A DNA stretch of 64,000 nucleotides from MHLP01 sp043736515 (GCA_043736515.1 JAYTCK010000013.1:1-64000); one strand, 5' to 3'. Positions 32,960-41,438 are shown, counted from the stretch's first letter. Notes: a model not told the origin generated them from the letters alone. Made by a program: numbers and translations.

Positions 32960-33471
32960 ATACTCGAATCGAATACAGGGCGACCGACATACGGGGGTAT
33001 CGCAGCAACAGATTCTCCGGAGATTGTGAGATTGTGCACGTCCACAACAAAGCGAGTGAGCGCTCCATTACTCCTTCCGTAGAACATTAGTGTTGTTGCG
33101 GTGAGCCACGTGAATGAGACATCATCCGCCTCAACAGAAAACGCACCTTCAAGAACATATAAAGCACGTGGGCGGGCGACCTCAACATACACCGCAGGCA
33201 TTCCAGAGTGAGTGGGAGCAACGTATGCTCTCTTTGTTCGCAAATGATTCGCATACTGTGCATCTATGGGCACGCTTGGCGCATTTGTAATTTCTCTTAT
33301 CACAAGCACGCCATCGATTGATTGTCCCACCGTGACACTTTGTGTTTCACGGTACATTGCTAATTTTGCTGTTTCAGGTGAAACACGAGAAAAAAAATCT
33401 CCGGATGTTTCATACGCGAATGCGAGCAGGGCAATAAGGAGGGCGATAATGGTGAACAGGTATCGTGGCAT
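32956..33471 (-). CDS. Membrane-anchored hypothetical protein in the chemosensory cluster
   Basis: 171 residues. N-terminal membrane helix or signal anchor (MPRYLFTIIALLIALLAFAYE), then a beta-rich domain (VTVGQSIDGVLVIREITNAP...). No known family. It sits between cheD and nth on the minus strand and overlaps nth by four bases. It encloses a parS-like sequence (33370-33385). Role unknown; perhaps an envelope partner of the pilus or sensory system. Confidence 0.65.
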   Translation of the reverse strand: MPRYLFTIIALLIALLAFAYETSGDFFSRVSPETAKLAMYRETQSVTVGQSIDGVLVIREITNAPSVPIDAQYANHLRTKRAYVAPTHSGMPAVYVEVARPRALYVLEGAFSVEADDVSFTWLTATTLMFYGRSNGALTRFVVDVHNLTISGESVAAIPPYVGRPVFDSSI

Positions 33472-33509
33472 ATTTTTAGTGTAGCGAAGTAGAAAAAAAG
33501 TACAACCCA

Positions 33510-33557
33510 GCCCCAGTTTTGTTTATGGGGATTGCAAAACTGGAGCTGGGCGAGCGG
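33510..33557 (-). terminator. Hairpin repeat C, copy 2: terminator after cheD
   Basis: Minus strand: CCCAGCTCCAGTTTTG and CAAAACTGGGGCTGGG pair, preceded by CCCGCTCG and followed by TTGTACTTTTTTT. It has the same tail sequence as copy 1 (30071-30119). Confidence 0.78.
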
Positions 33558-33560
33558 GAT

Positions 33561-34049
33561 TTACACTTTGGTGATAATTTCTACTACCCCCGTAGCACAA
33601 TCAAAATAGACATTACGCCCCACCGTTCCGCCGATCACTTCTGTTTCAATTTTTATTCCCAATTCAAGGAGGCGAGCTCTGGCAGACTCAGTGTTTTCAA
33701 AGCCAATACCTTTTTTGTCACCATCAAGAAGTGTAAACATATGTGCGCCTCCCACGAGTTTAGCAACAAGACTTTCGCGCTTAGCTCCCCGTGCTTCAAC
33801 CTCAAGGAGAAGGATATCAATTGCCTTGTCCGCATATTTTGAAAAAAGTCTTCCCTCACTATCCCGGGTTGTATTTTGGTATTGATCGTCCCTTGCACGG
33901 GGAAGGATCGCATGGGCCATTCCACCCACACGAGCAAGTCCGTCATGAAGCACAACAACAACGCATGAGCCAACACCATTTGTCACAATGGTGTACTCGT
34001 GATTTCCTGCAAACAATTCCGCGATGCGAATTTCGATAGTTTTGCTCAT
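33561..34049 (-). CDS. cheD: Chemoreceptor glutamine deamidase CheD
   Basis: 162 residues, normal length. Catalytic Cys in NGVGSCVVVVLHD (about residue 28), His in GGMAHAILPRA (about 45) and a conserved Thr/Ser-Asp frame around KLVGGAHMF. CheD deamidates receptor Gln residues and docks with CheC. The gene is four bases after cheC, matching their functional partnership. No receptor gene (MCP) is in the window. Confidence 0.92.
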   Translation of the reverse strand: MSKTIEIRIAELFAGNHEYTIVTNGVGSCVVVVLHDGLARVGGMAHAILPRARDDQYQNTTRDSEGRLFSKYADKAIDILLLEVEARGAKRESLVAKLVGGAHMFTLLDGDKKGIGFENTESARARLLELGIKIETEVIGGTVGRNVYFDCATGVVEIITKV

Positions 34050-34053
34050 ATCA

Positions 34054-34704
34054 TTATGAGACTATTTTACTTGTGAGCCTCAAAATTTCTTTTACGGCCT
34101 CTGGTCCAAGAAAAAGATACATGCGGCCTGTAACTTCTTCACCAAGATGACAGTCAGTTGCGTCTGGTGATGGATCAACACAAATGGTTACATTCATGGA
34201 AAAAAATTCTTCGTGCCGGGCAAACATTGAGGCGGTCAGCGAGTTGAAGATTGCTCCACCCATATCAACAACAACATTCGGTACGGAATGCTCGAGTGAA
34301 CAATGAAGGAATTTTTCAAGTCCCTGGAGCATTCCTCCTGTCAGCACATTTCCTACTTCTTGAAAGACGGACCTGTCGAATGCATCAAGCGCGCGAAGAT
34401 CTCCTACTTTTTTTCCGGAAAGGACTTGAAGAAGGTGTATCGCTGTGTCACGAGGGAAGAGCAGAAAAACATATCCGTCCAAACCACCCGAAATGCGGAG
34501 CAACACCGCAAGGGCAATATCTTGAGGCTTATCGATAAAGTGCGCAGCACTGACAGAAGTTTTGAGAGACGACATGGGAACACTGATCGTTGTCCTCTGT
34601 CCTACTAATTTCGAGAGAGTTGTGCCAGCATGAGACACGCCAATATTTAAAAGTTCAGCAAGCTGGTCTTTTTCATCTGCTGTAAGTTGGAGTAGTGATG
34701 TCAT
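34054..34704 (-). CDS. cheC: CheY-P phosphatase CheC
   Basis: 216 residues. Two characteristic E-x2-N motifs: LAELLNIGVSHAG (about 16-28) and VFQEVGNVLTGGM (about 112-124), followed by a typical alpha/beta repeat. CheC dephosphorylates CheY-P and binds CheD. Its position after cheA and before cheD is as in Firmicute-type chemotaxis, consistent with signal adaptation via CheC/CheD rather than CheZ. Confidence 0.9.
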   Translation of the reverse strand: MTSLLQLTADEKDQLAELLNIGVSHAGTTLSKLVGQRTTISVPMSSLKTSVSAAHFIDKPQDIALAVLLRISGGLDGYVFLLFPRDTAIHLLQVLSGKKVGDLRALDAFDRSVFQEVGNVLTGGMLQGLEKFLHCSLEHSVPNVVVDMGGAIFNSLTASMFARHEEFFSMNVTICVDPSPDATDCHLGEEVTGRMYLFLGPEAVKEILRLTSKIVS

Positions 34705-34709
34705 AAAAA

Positions 34710-36452
34710 TTAATGTGAAGATACTTCTGTAGAAGTCGTTTCACGCAAAATGTCCGCATGAGTGTTCTCCAGTATATCTCCGAATGCGCGAAGGAGTAAA
34801 CCGTGGGTATCCAGGAGAAGAACGGTGCGCCCATCGGGAAGAAGGGTTGAACCCGAAAAACCTTGAATTTCGCGCAGGACGGGTGGAAGTGATTTTACCA
34901 AAAGCTCCTGCTCGCCCACACACGAATCAACAACGAGAGCTACTTCTTCTCCTTCTATGGATAGGAGTACAGCGTGAAGCTCTTGTCCCAATACTGTTTT
35001 CCGAAATGTATCGCCAAATGTTATTCCAAGGAGTCGACTAAGCCAAAAGATGGGTACAGGTTTCTCGTTTAATACAATGTTGGGTTGATGGGCACTGCGC
35101 ACAATAGTATCCGGAGCAATATCAAATGTCCGCACAATACTCGTAAATGGGACTGCAAAAGTAAATCCACTCGCACGCACAATAAGCACCTTTACCGTCG
35201 CAAGAGAAACGGGTAAGTCGAGCAAAAAGCGTGTCCCTCCTTTTTCAGAAAGTGGCGACACAATACTCACGTGTCCCCCGACATCTTGAGTAAACACGCG
35301 CACCGCCGAAAGTCCGACACCTCTTCCGGAGATATCGGTCACCTCAGTGTTTGTTGACATGTTGGGATTAAACAGGATGTCAGCAATTTCATTATTACGG
35401 AGCACCACTCCAACTTCTTTACTTACTATTCCACGTTCAATTGCAACTTCTCGTACACGTTCGTAATTTATTCCTGCACCGTCATCTGAAACGATTACAT
35501 GCACACGATCATTTTTTCGCTCCGCCTTAAGTGTCACTGTTCCGCTCTTTACAATGCCATGATCAACGGCATTTCGTAGAAGATGTGCGAGGGCTCCACC
35601 TAAACCTTCAAGCACCGTACGATCGAGTTCGACATCGCTTCCTTCTACGTGAAACGACACCTGCTTGCCTTCTCGAAGCGACAAATCCCGGATCATGCGA
35701 GGGAACTGCCCAAATATCTGTTCAACGGGAACCAACCGTACACGCAAGAGTTCACTCTGTGTTTCAGAAAGAAGACGCGCAAGTTCACTGAATAACCCTT
35801 TAAACTCTTGGACAAAAAATAACTTTTGCTTCAGCATGGGGTCTGCAGTTGTTTTCGAAATATCCACAACCGGCTCTAGTATCGTGTCGAGCTTAAGGCG
35901 AAGCATGAGCATTTCTTCAAAAAGTCCCATGAGTGCGTCAAGACGTTCAACCGCAACGCGCACTGTTGTTGGCGGAACATAAGGAGCACTAATCAGATTT
36001 TTATTTACCACAGGAGTCGACACTGGTGGGGTTATGGGTGCTGTTTTTTCGGAAGTCCCGTTTGTGGATGGCTCGAGAAGCACCTTCAATGCACTTACGG
36101 TTGTCTCGACAGAAAGCTCTTTGTCAGCTTCTTTAATAGAAGCGAGCGACTGACCAAGATGATCTGTAGCAAGAAGTGCTGCGCTTACTGCCTCTTTGGA
36201 AAGCACGAGTGTGCCTTGTTCACACGCACGAAACACATCTTCCATAAGATGTGCGAGTCGCGCCATTTCCGTATAGCCCATAGTCGCTGAGGATCCTTTA
36301 ATAGTATGTGCACTGCGCATCAAGGTAGCGTAATGCTCAAGGTTACGCGGATCTTCTTCCAGCAAAAGAAGTGTGCGTGAAAGAGTGCTCAGCTGATCTT
36401 CGGCTTCCGTACAAAAAAGGTCTTTAAACTTACTTCTGGCATCAGGAGTCAT
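34710..36452 (-). CDS. cheA: Chemosensory histidine kinase CheA
   Basis: 580 residues. P1 HPt with phospho-His about 49 in SAHTIKGSSATMGY; a linker (about 110-160) where P2 would be, with no clear CheY-docking domain; P3 dimerisation (RVAVERLDALMGLFEEML); P4 ATPase with N-box HLLRNAVDHGI, DDGAGINYERV and DISGRGVGLSAVRV; P5 CheW-like at about 440-570. It phosphorylates CheY and CheB. Order cheB-cheA-cheC-cheD and spacing of five bases to cheC make one operon. Confidence 0.95.
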   Translation of the reverse strand: MTPDARSKFKDLFCTEAEDQLSTLSRTLLLLEEDPRNLEHYATLMRSAHTIKGSSATMGYTEMARLAHLMEDVFRACEQGTLVLSKEAVSAALLATDHLGQSLASIKEADKELSVETTVSALKVLLEPSTNGTSEKTAPITPPVSTPVVNKNLISAPYVPPTTVRVAVERLDALMGLFEEMLMLRLKLDTILEPVVDISKTTADPMLKQKLFFVQEFKGLFSELARLLSETQSELLRVRLVPVEQIFGQFPRMIRDLSLREGKQVSFHVEGSDVELDRTVLEGLGGALAHLLRNAVDHGIVKSGTVTLKAERKNDRVHVIVSDDGAGINYERVREVAIERGIVSKEVGVVLRNNEIADILFNPNMSTNTEVTDISGRGVGLSAVRVFTQDVGGHVSIVSPLSEKGGTRFLLDLPVSLATVKVLIVRASGFTFAVPFTSIVRTFDIAPDTIVRSAHQPNIVLNEKPVPIFWLSRLLGITFGDTFRKTVLGQELHAVLLSIEGEEVALVVDSCVGEQELLVKSLPPVLREIQGFSGSTLLPDGRTVLLLDTHGLLLRAFGDILENTHADILRETTSTEVSSH

Positions 36453-36499
36453 GTGTCTATTGTATCAGACATCATCCCGAAGTGAGCGTGGGGTAGCTC

Positions 36500-37585
36500 C
36501 TAGAATTTGCTGACCCGATCAAGAATCCAATTAGGGATTTCCTCGAGGGCAAGTACTGCATCAACAACACCTTCGTGAAGGGCGCTTTTGGGCATAAATG
36601 GCACCACTGCTGTTTCTGGATCCTGGACAACTGTTACACCGCCATAAGATTTTATTGCACGGAGTCCCAATGTCCCATCACTTCCCATTCCTGAAAGCAA
36701 CACCCCAAATACACGCGAACCGTAACTCTTGGCAATTGTTTCCATGGTTTGGTCGATGACACCGTTTTCACTATCAGGGTTTGGAAAAGACAAGACAAAT
36801 CGATGAGTACCATCAGCCTCATCTTTTTTCGAATGCTCCTTATGCAGAAGAGAATATCCGCCGGGTACCACAAGTGCCGTGCCGGGCATAAATGCGTCAT
36901 TGCCTTTTGCTTCCCGCACAGAAAGTCTGACGGTGCGATCGAGTCGTTCAGCAAAAAGCTCCGTAAAATATTTTGACATGTGCTGCACAACAACAAAAGC
37001 GATCTGTGGGGTTGGTGGAAAAATAGTGAGGAAGTGCTCAACTAATGGTGGTCCTCCAGTTGAAGCACCGATTACAACCACCGAAAGCGGGCTGTCATTG
37101 TGTGCATTACTTGGGATTGGTTTAGTACCGTGTATTTCAAGGTATGCGTATGCTTTCCTAATTTTTACTTGTTGAACCCCCACCTCATATATTTTTGAAA
37201 CAATGGATTCTGCGATTTTTTCCAAATCCAAAGAAACCTCACCTGAAGGTTTTGCTATCACATGTGCTCCCGACTCACGTAACATCTGAAATACTTTTTG
37301 CCCGTCGGTGCCGTCAAAAGCGGAAAGCATGATGATCGCGGGAAGGATTTGATCGCCAAGCATAATCTCTGCCGTAGCTTCAATGCCATTTTTCTGAGGC
37401 ATATGATAATCCATCGTGATCACATCAGGCCTGAGATCTCGAGCAAGCCGCACAACTTCAGTCCCGGTGCTTGCAGTGCCAACAACCGTAATGCCGCTGT
37501 GCGCACGAAGAAGCTCGACGACATAGGTACGAATAAAAAATGAATCATCCGCTACGAGCACGCGAATGTCATCATTGTGATCCAT
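36500..37585 (-). CDS. cheB: Chemotaxis response regulator protein-glutamate methylesterase CheB
   Basis: 361 residues. Receiver (1 to about 125) with phospho-Asp in DVITMDYHMPQKNG; linker; methylesterase with Ser in VVIGASTGGPP (about 176), His in VVQHMSKYFTE (about 203) and Asp in LSGMGSDGTLG (about 300). It removes methyl groups from receptors when phosphorylated. CheR, the opposing methylase, is not in the window. Confidence 0.95.
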   Translation of the reverse strand: MDHNDDIRVLVADDSFFIRTYVVELLRAHSGITVVGTASTGTEVVRLARDLRPDVITMDYHMPQKNGIEATAEIMLGDQILPAIIMLSAFDGTDGQKVFQMLRESGAHVIAKPSGEVSLDLEKIAESIVSKIYEVGVQQVKIRKAYAYLEIHGTKPIPSNAHNDSPLSVVVIGASTGGPPLVEHFLTIFPPTPQIAFVVVQHMSKYFTELFAERLDRTVRLSVREAKGNDAFMPGTALVVPGGYSLLHKEHSKKDEADGTHRFVLSFPNPDSENGVIDQTMETIAKSYGSRVFGVLLSGMGSDGTLGLRAIKSYGGVTVVQDPETAVVPFMPKSALHEGVVDAVLALEEIPNWILDRVSKF

Positions 37586-37612
37586 AAATATACAAAAGGC
37601 GCAGAGAAAGAG

Positions 37613-37978
37613 TTACGCGCTCAAATAGTGCTTTGCTTTATCAAGCACCTGGTCACGATCAAAAGGTTTCACAACGTAATCAAGTGCACCGAGAGACTTT
37701 GCTTCGGAGATCATTTCCTGCTGTCCTACCGCAGACACAACAATGATTTTTGCTTCCTTGCCAATTTCGCGGAGTACATCCATTCCATTGAATTCCGGCA
37801 TGATCATATCAAGAAATACAAAATCAGGATGTTCACTCTTGTATTTTTCAAGTCCCTCTCGTCCGTTACTTGCTTCAACAAAAGAGGAGTAGCCGGCGCT
37901 TTCAAAAATATCTCGAAGCACCTTCCGCATAAATGCGGAGTCATCAATAATTAAAATTTTCTTTGAATTGGTTTCCAT
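37613..37978 (-). CDS. cheY: Response regulator CheY
   Basis: 121 residues from METNSKKILIIDDSAFM (ATG 37978; an upstream TTG/other start is possible). Asp pair IDDS, phospho-Asp in FVFLDMIMPEFNG, switch Ser in VVSAVG, Lys in VVKPFD: a complete CheY. It belongs to the che operon (35 bases before cheB start). With the second receiver by pilB it gives two output regulators, as in PilG/PilH systems. Confidence 0.93.
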   Translation of the reverse strand: METNSKKILIIDDSAFMRKVLRDIFESAGYSSFVEASNGREGLEKYKSEHPDFVFLDMIMPEFNGMDVLREIGKEAKIIVVSAVGQQEMISEAKSLGALDYVVKPFDRDQVLDKAKHYLSA

Positions 37979-38023
37979 AATGTAAGAATAGTGTAACATA
38001 CGTGCCCTAATTCCGTGAAGTCT

Positions 38024-38638
38024 CTACGGTGCTAGTGGTGCGTCAGCAACGTGTAAAAGATCTTCTTGATTCAATATTTCCTCAAAATTAAGCCATAATA
38101 CGGGTCGGAGTTGGTTTGTTTCAGGCAAAGGAGTGGGTGCTACTGGTTCCGGCCTGATCATAAAATCTTGTACATTATTTTGCTGCTGGAGTGGGAGCAT
38201 ATACATGAACATTCCTTTTACATAGCGTGGCGGAATATGTGCCGCTATGACGGGGTCAGGCGCAACAACATCCTTTTGCAAAATATGCACCACTGTTTTG
38301 GGGTGATCGACAAGAACTGCAAAATAGTTATTCTGTGTGTGTATGACAAAAAGATAACTTGGAATAAGTGGTCTCGTCCTCGCAAGATGCATGCGCTTGA
38401 GAATATCGAGTACGACAACAACCTTACCGCGCATATGAAAAATCCCTGCGATGGATATTGGGGCATTCGGAACAATCGTCACAGGAGGGATTTTCATCAC
38501 GTGATCAACATCGAGCGCCGGGACAGCATATATTTCCCCATCAATCTCAAAAAGAAAAAATTGCATGCGGTCATTCTCTTTTGTTGCATCTGATAGAGAA
38601 TTAAATGCTTCAATTGTTGGATCGGTTAATGTTTCCAT
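38024..38638 (-). CDS. cheW: Coupling protein CheW
   Basis: 204 residues from ATG 38638 (METLTDPTIEAF), with a TACAAT box ten bases upstream (minus, 38649-38654). The CheW SH3-like fold spans about 25-160: FFLFEIDGEIYAVPALDVDHVM, ISIAGIFHMRGKVVVVLDI. A C-terminal extension (about 160-204) is Pro-rich and acidic. CheW links CheA to receptors. It is the first gene of the cluster. Confidence 0.9.
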   Translation of the reverse strand: METLTDPTIEAFNSLSDATKENDRMQFFLFEIDGEIYAVPALDVDHVMKIPPVTIVPNAPISIAGIFHMRGKVVVVLDILKRMHLARTRPLIPSYLFVIHTQNNYFAVLVDHPKTVVHILQKDVVAPDPVIAAHIPPRYVKGMFMYMLPLQQQNNVQDFMIRPEPVAPTPLPETNQLRPVLWLNFEEILNQEDLLHVADAPLAP

Positions 38639-38683
38639 ACTATAGAGTATTGTAGCGCGGAGTGGGGTGCACAACAAATGCGC

Positions 38684-38800
38684 CGGGAATTTCTCGCCTT
38701 ACAGGCGCAGTACCCCTTTCCCATTTCTGAGGATTCAGAAATCCTCAGAAATATGGGAGAAGGGCTTCGAATCCCGACGAAAGGCACGCAGGTGCCTTTC
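38684..38800 (+). repeat. Structured repeat family B, copy 2, beside tRNA-Pro
   Basis: 93-nt unit (38684-38776) closed by CGGGAAT-like and AATCCCG, with hairpin CGCC-TTACA-GGCG, CAGTACCC and a long hairpin ending GGGAGAAGGGCTTCGAATCCCG. Tail hairpin GAAAGGCAC...GTGCCTTTC (38779-38800) then CGCCCCGACAATAT, identical to the 3' end of tRNA-Pro in opposite orientation (38801-38815 versus 38851-38860 region). Confidence 0.8.
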
Positions 38801-38867
38801 TCGCCCCGACAATATGAAAAAAGAACCTTCATTAGGTTCTTTTTTTATATTGTCGGGGCGCCGGGAT
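38801..38867. other. Long hairpin joining tRNA-Pro 3' end to its inverted copy
   Basis: CGCCCCGACAATAT and ATATTGTCGGGGCG pair around an inner AAAAAAGAACC/GGTTCTTTTTT terminator stem. It acts as terminator for tRNA-Pro (minus) and creates an inverted duplication of the tRNA acceptor end. Confidence 0.75.
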
Positions 38868-38925
38868 TCGAACCCGGAGTCGCTCGCTCCCAAAGCGAGA
38901 ATGTTAGCCGTTACACCACGCCCCG
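38853..38925 (-). tRNA. tRNA-Pro (anticodon TGG)
   Basis: Minus strand cloverleaf: acceptor CGGGGCG/CGCCCCG, anticodon stem CTCGC/GCGAG with loop TTTGGGA giving TGG, T-loop TTCGAAT, discriminator A at 38853. CCA is not encoded. Confidence 0.92.
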
Positions 38926-38982
38926 TATATTTACTACCTTGTGACACACGCTCATTTCGCACAAGCACTGAGTGTTAGCCGT

Positions 38983-39083
38983 CTCCGTACCGGAGCTGTA
39001 CACCTTTTGGATTTTTCGGAAAAAACCTCAAAAGGTCTTGCGGTGTGGCTCCCATAGGAATGGGTTCCCTTTTGCCACACCTC
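38983..39083 (-). repeat. Structured element A, copy 2, interrupting a second tRNA-Pro
   Basis: 101 bp inside the D-arm of an upstream partial tRNA-Pro copy. It has GGTGTGGC/GCCACACC, CCCAT/ATGGG, CGCAAG, ACCTTTT/AAAAGGT and terminal CTCCG-GTA-CGGAG. Confidence 0.88.
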
Positions 39084-39096
39084 ACACCACGCCCCG
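39084..39096 (-). pseudogene. Interrupted partial copy of tRNA-Pro
   Basis: The first 13 bases of tRNA-Pro (CGGGGCGTGGTGT), then element A, then ACGGCTAACACT (38971-38982) which continues the tRNA one base further on; similarity then ends. Not a functional tRNA. Confidence 0.82.
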
Positions 39097-39156
39097 TTAA
39101 ACAACAAAACGCTCATCTGAGCGTTTTGAGTATAGCAGATAGTGAAACAAAGACAA

Positions 39157-40308
39157 TCAGAAGTTGCGGAATACGTCTCGGGCCATATCGCGAGAAGTTG
39201 TGTATCTCATTTTTGCCATATCCATATTTAACTTCTCGATTTGAGTCCTTATTTGTGCTTGCTTTATATTCTTACGGTCAATTTGGTCATATATATTCGC
39301 GACCCCATGTTCGGCTCTCAAGCTTTTTGTATCTCTACGGACTTCGTCCTTCACCGTCTTTATTTCCGTCGTTGCATCAAGACGAATCTCCTGCTCATTT
39401 AATTTAGCAATTTGGGCTTCATATCTTGCCTGTTCGGCGGCCGAGGGGTTGGGCTTGGAAAGAAATGCTGCCCGCGCCTCTGCCCGCTGGGTTTTCAGTT
39501 GCGCCTTGCTTACATCATACCTTGCTTCCATTTGCATGGGTTGGGTTCTGTTCTCTACACGTGACTCAACCTCGGCAATTCGGGAATTTCCGCCTGCTCG
39601 TAACAATAGCTCCTCTTTTTCTCTATCTAGCTTCTCATGCTGCATCGCAAGATTTTGTTGCTGTTGTTGCATACGTTCAATTCGTTGTCCTCCTTGCACT
39701 CCACGCTCAATTGGACGGATAACGCCTCCTTCAATTGTTTTTCCAAGTCTTGGATTTTGAGCTCCGACAACACCGGCCACTACAGGGATAAAGTCAACAT
39801 AGCCCGCCGCTTCTGCATTGTCGGTGTGCGAAAAAGCCGCAATTGCGACCACTACGCCGGTAGTTACATGACGCACAGCTTTAAGCGATCCATTCATTAA
39901 TTTCTTTAACAGACCACTGCTTTGCTCAGCTTTTTCCGCATTCTCTGGGCTCTCCACAGCAGCAAAAGTACCGCCCACTGCTGCAACACGAGCAGCTTGG
40001 TTTGATTTTCCTTCCACATCGAGGGCATTAAGCGCCATCGCTTCGGTTCCCTCCCCTACCTCTGCCGCTAACCCTTGATTCTCTGGAGTAAGATTGGTAA
40101 ATTCCATAACTGCATTTTGTGTGGCAGGTGGAAGTTCTGACATTTCTATAATCTCAATTGATTCAGAGTCTGGAGACTCATTAAGATTAGTGACATCAGA
40201 TATACCGCTCTCCTTCTCTGCCTCTGATATATGTACCGGAATTATGTCTTCGTGAATCACAACTCCTTCCTCCTCGGGTATTTCGAAACTTTGGAATTTC
40301 TCGCTCAT
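39157..40308 (-). CDS. Hypothetical coiled-coil protein with a hydrophobic helix
   Basis: 383 residues. An acidic N-terminus (1 to about 100) is followed by a hydrophobic segment (AVRHVTTGVVVAIAAFS, about 143-160), then Gly-rich VDFIPVVAGVVGAQNPRLG, then a long Gln/Glu/Arg coiled coil (about 205-375). No recognised family. It is nine bases downstream of the 40318 gene and probably in operon with it. Nearness to the origin suggests a structural role, which is only a guess. Confidence 0.6.
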   Translation of the reverse strand: MSEKFQSFEIPEEEGVVIHEDIIPVHISEAEKESGISDVTNLNESPDSESIEIIEMSELPPATQNAVMEFTNLTPENQGLAAEVGEGTEAMALNALDVEGKSNQAARVAAVGGTFAAVESPENAEKAEQSSGLLKKLMNGSLKAVRHVTTGVVVAIAAFSHTDNAEAAGYVDFIPVVAGVVGAQNPRLGKTIEGGVIRPIERGVQGGQRIERMQQQQQNLAMQHEKLDREKEELLLRAGGNSRIAEVESRVENRTQPMQMEARYDVSKAQLKTQRAEARAAFLSKPNPSAAEQARYEAQIAKLNEQEIRLDATTEIKTVKDEVRRDTKSLRAEHGVANIYDQIDRKNIKQAQIRTQIEKLNMDMAKMRYTTSRDMARDVFRNF

Positions 40309-40317
40309 ATAAAAATA

Positions 40318-40596
40318 TTACGCTAATGCTTCTTCGTATTCACGACGCTCTTGCTTCACAATTTCGTGAAGCTTTTTTAAATTTCCCTGAGCATCGAGCT
40401 TTTTCTTCAAATTTTTTACAATCGCATCGATACCAAACGGATCTTCCTCGCAGACTTGTATAAACATCAGGAGCATCACGTCGGCCACAAACGGAATTCG
40501 TCCAGAAAGAATTTTTTTATCTTCAGCAGGAATATGCGATTGTTCAACAATTGCAGTTGCTTTTTCAGTCAGTTCCTTGCGTGATTGTTCTATCAT
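40318..40596 (-). CDS. Small helical hypothetical protein
   Basis: 92 residues, mostly alpha-helical, charged, without signal or membrane helix: MIEQSRKELTEKATAIVEQ...RREYEEALA. No recognised domain. In operon with the coiled-coil gene (39157) below it. Confidence 0.6.
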   Translation of the reverse strand: MIEQSRKELTEKATAIVEQSHIPAEDKKILSGRIPFVADVMLLMFIQVCEEDPFGIDAIVKNLKKKLDAQGNLKKLHEIVKQERREYEEALA

Positions 40597-40782
40597 ATAT
40601 ACATTAATACTATATCACAATTTTAATATAAAGCAAATCCTAGCCAGGCTTTTCTGACTAAGTTTTATACAGGACAGTATACCACCAGAACTTTTTCTTA
40701 CATATGTAATTTATTTAACTGAGGAGCGCCGCACAAAACATTAGGTAGGCCTGACCGATCAATATCTTACGAATTACTATAA

Positions 40783-41438
40783 AAAACGTTTCACGTGAAA
40801 CGTTTTATGTATTTGTTGTGTTTCACGTGCTACCAAATTGGCAAGAAATGAACACTTTGTTAATTAAATATAAAACACCATCTCGTTACACATGAAACTA
40901 ACTATCGCGCACAATCACTACAAAATGACATCATGAATTACATTTACTCGTGCAGTTTTGTTAAAAGCGTTCAATTCTATAGTAATTACATCAAACTGCC
41001 AGTCTTCGGAAACATTATATTCGAAAATATATGCTTGGATTGTGCGGCCAATACTCTGAAGCTTTGATTTGTGTACATTATCTTCCGGGCGGTAATTATC
41101 AAGTTTCTCCCCTAATGTTCCACGTGTAACAGTTTTCACCTCAACAAAGTGCAAGCGTTGATTTTTCCTGCAAATAACATCAATCTCTCCATACTTTTTT
41201 AAGTAATTTCGCTCAGCTATCGAAAAACCTTGTTTCACAAGAAACCTAACTGCAATATCCTCACCAATTTGGCCAACTTTTTGTTTTTCTGTTTTTTCAC
41301 CCATTTCTCCCATACTAATCTAAAACCGTTCCACATGAAACATTCTCAAACACAGAACGGCATGGTACGGCAATTAAGCCGGCATACGCACTGTGCCAAT
41401 CAGCAATGAAACTTCCTGGCAATGTTCCACGTGTAACA
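40783..41438. promoter_or_regulatory. Cluster of parS-like sites near the origin
   Basis: Compared with the consensus TGTTTCACGTGAAACA: 40787-40802 (14/16, part of a 24-bp perfect palindrome 40783-40806), 40819-40834 (partial), 41116-41131 and 41423-41438 (identical to each other, two mismatches), 41327-41342 (three mismatches). Two of them lie inside yraN or its ends. They should load ParB/Spo0J for chromosome segregation. Intergenic 40600-40917 holds no gene. Confidence 0.72.
40918..41313 (-). CDS. yraN: YraN family (UPF0102) endonuclease-like protein
   Basis: 131 residues. VGQIGEDIAVRFLVKQGFSIAERNY (about 13-37) and the core GEIDVICRKNQRLHFVEVKT (about 42-61) carry the Glu...Asp...Glu-x-Lys pattern of the restriction-endonuclease-like fold. 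Function in vivo is unknown; relatives are linked with competence or DNA repair. It is the last minus gene before the putative origin. Confidence 0.85.
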   Translation of the reverse strand: MGEMGEKTEKQKVGQIGEDIAVRFLVKQGFSIAERNYLKKYGEIDVICRKNQRLHFVEVKTVTRGTLGEKLDNYRPEDNVHKSKLQSIGRTIQAYIFEYNVSEDWQFDVITIELNAFNKTARVNVIHDVIL

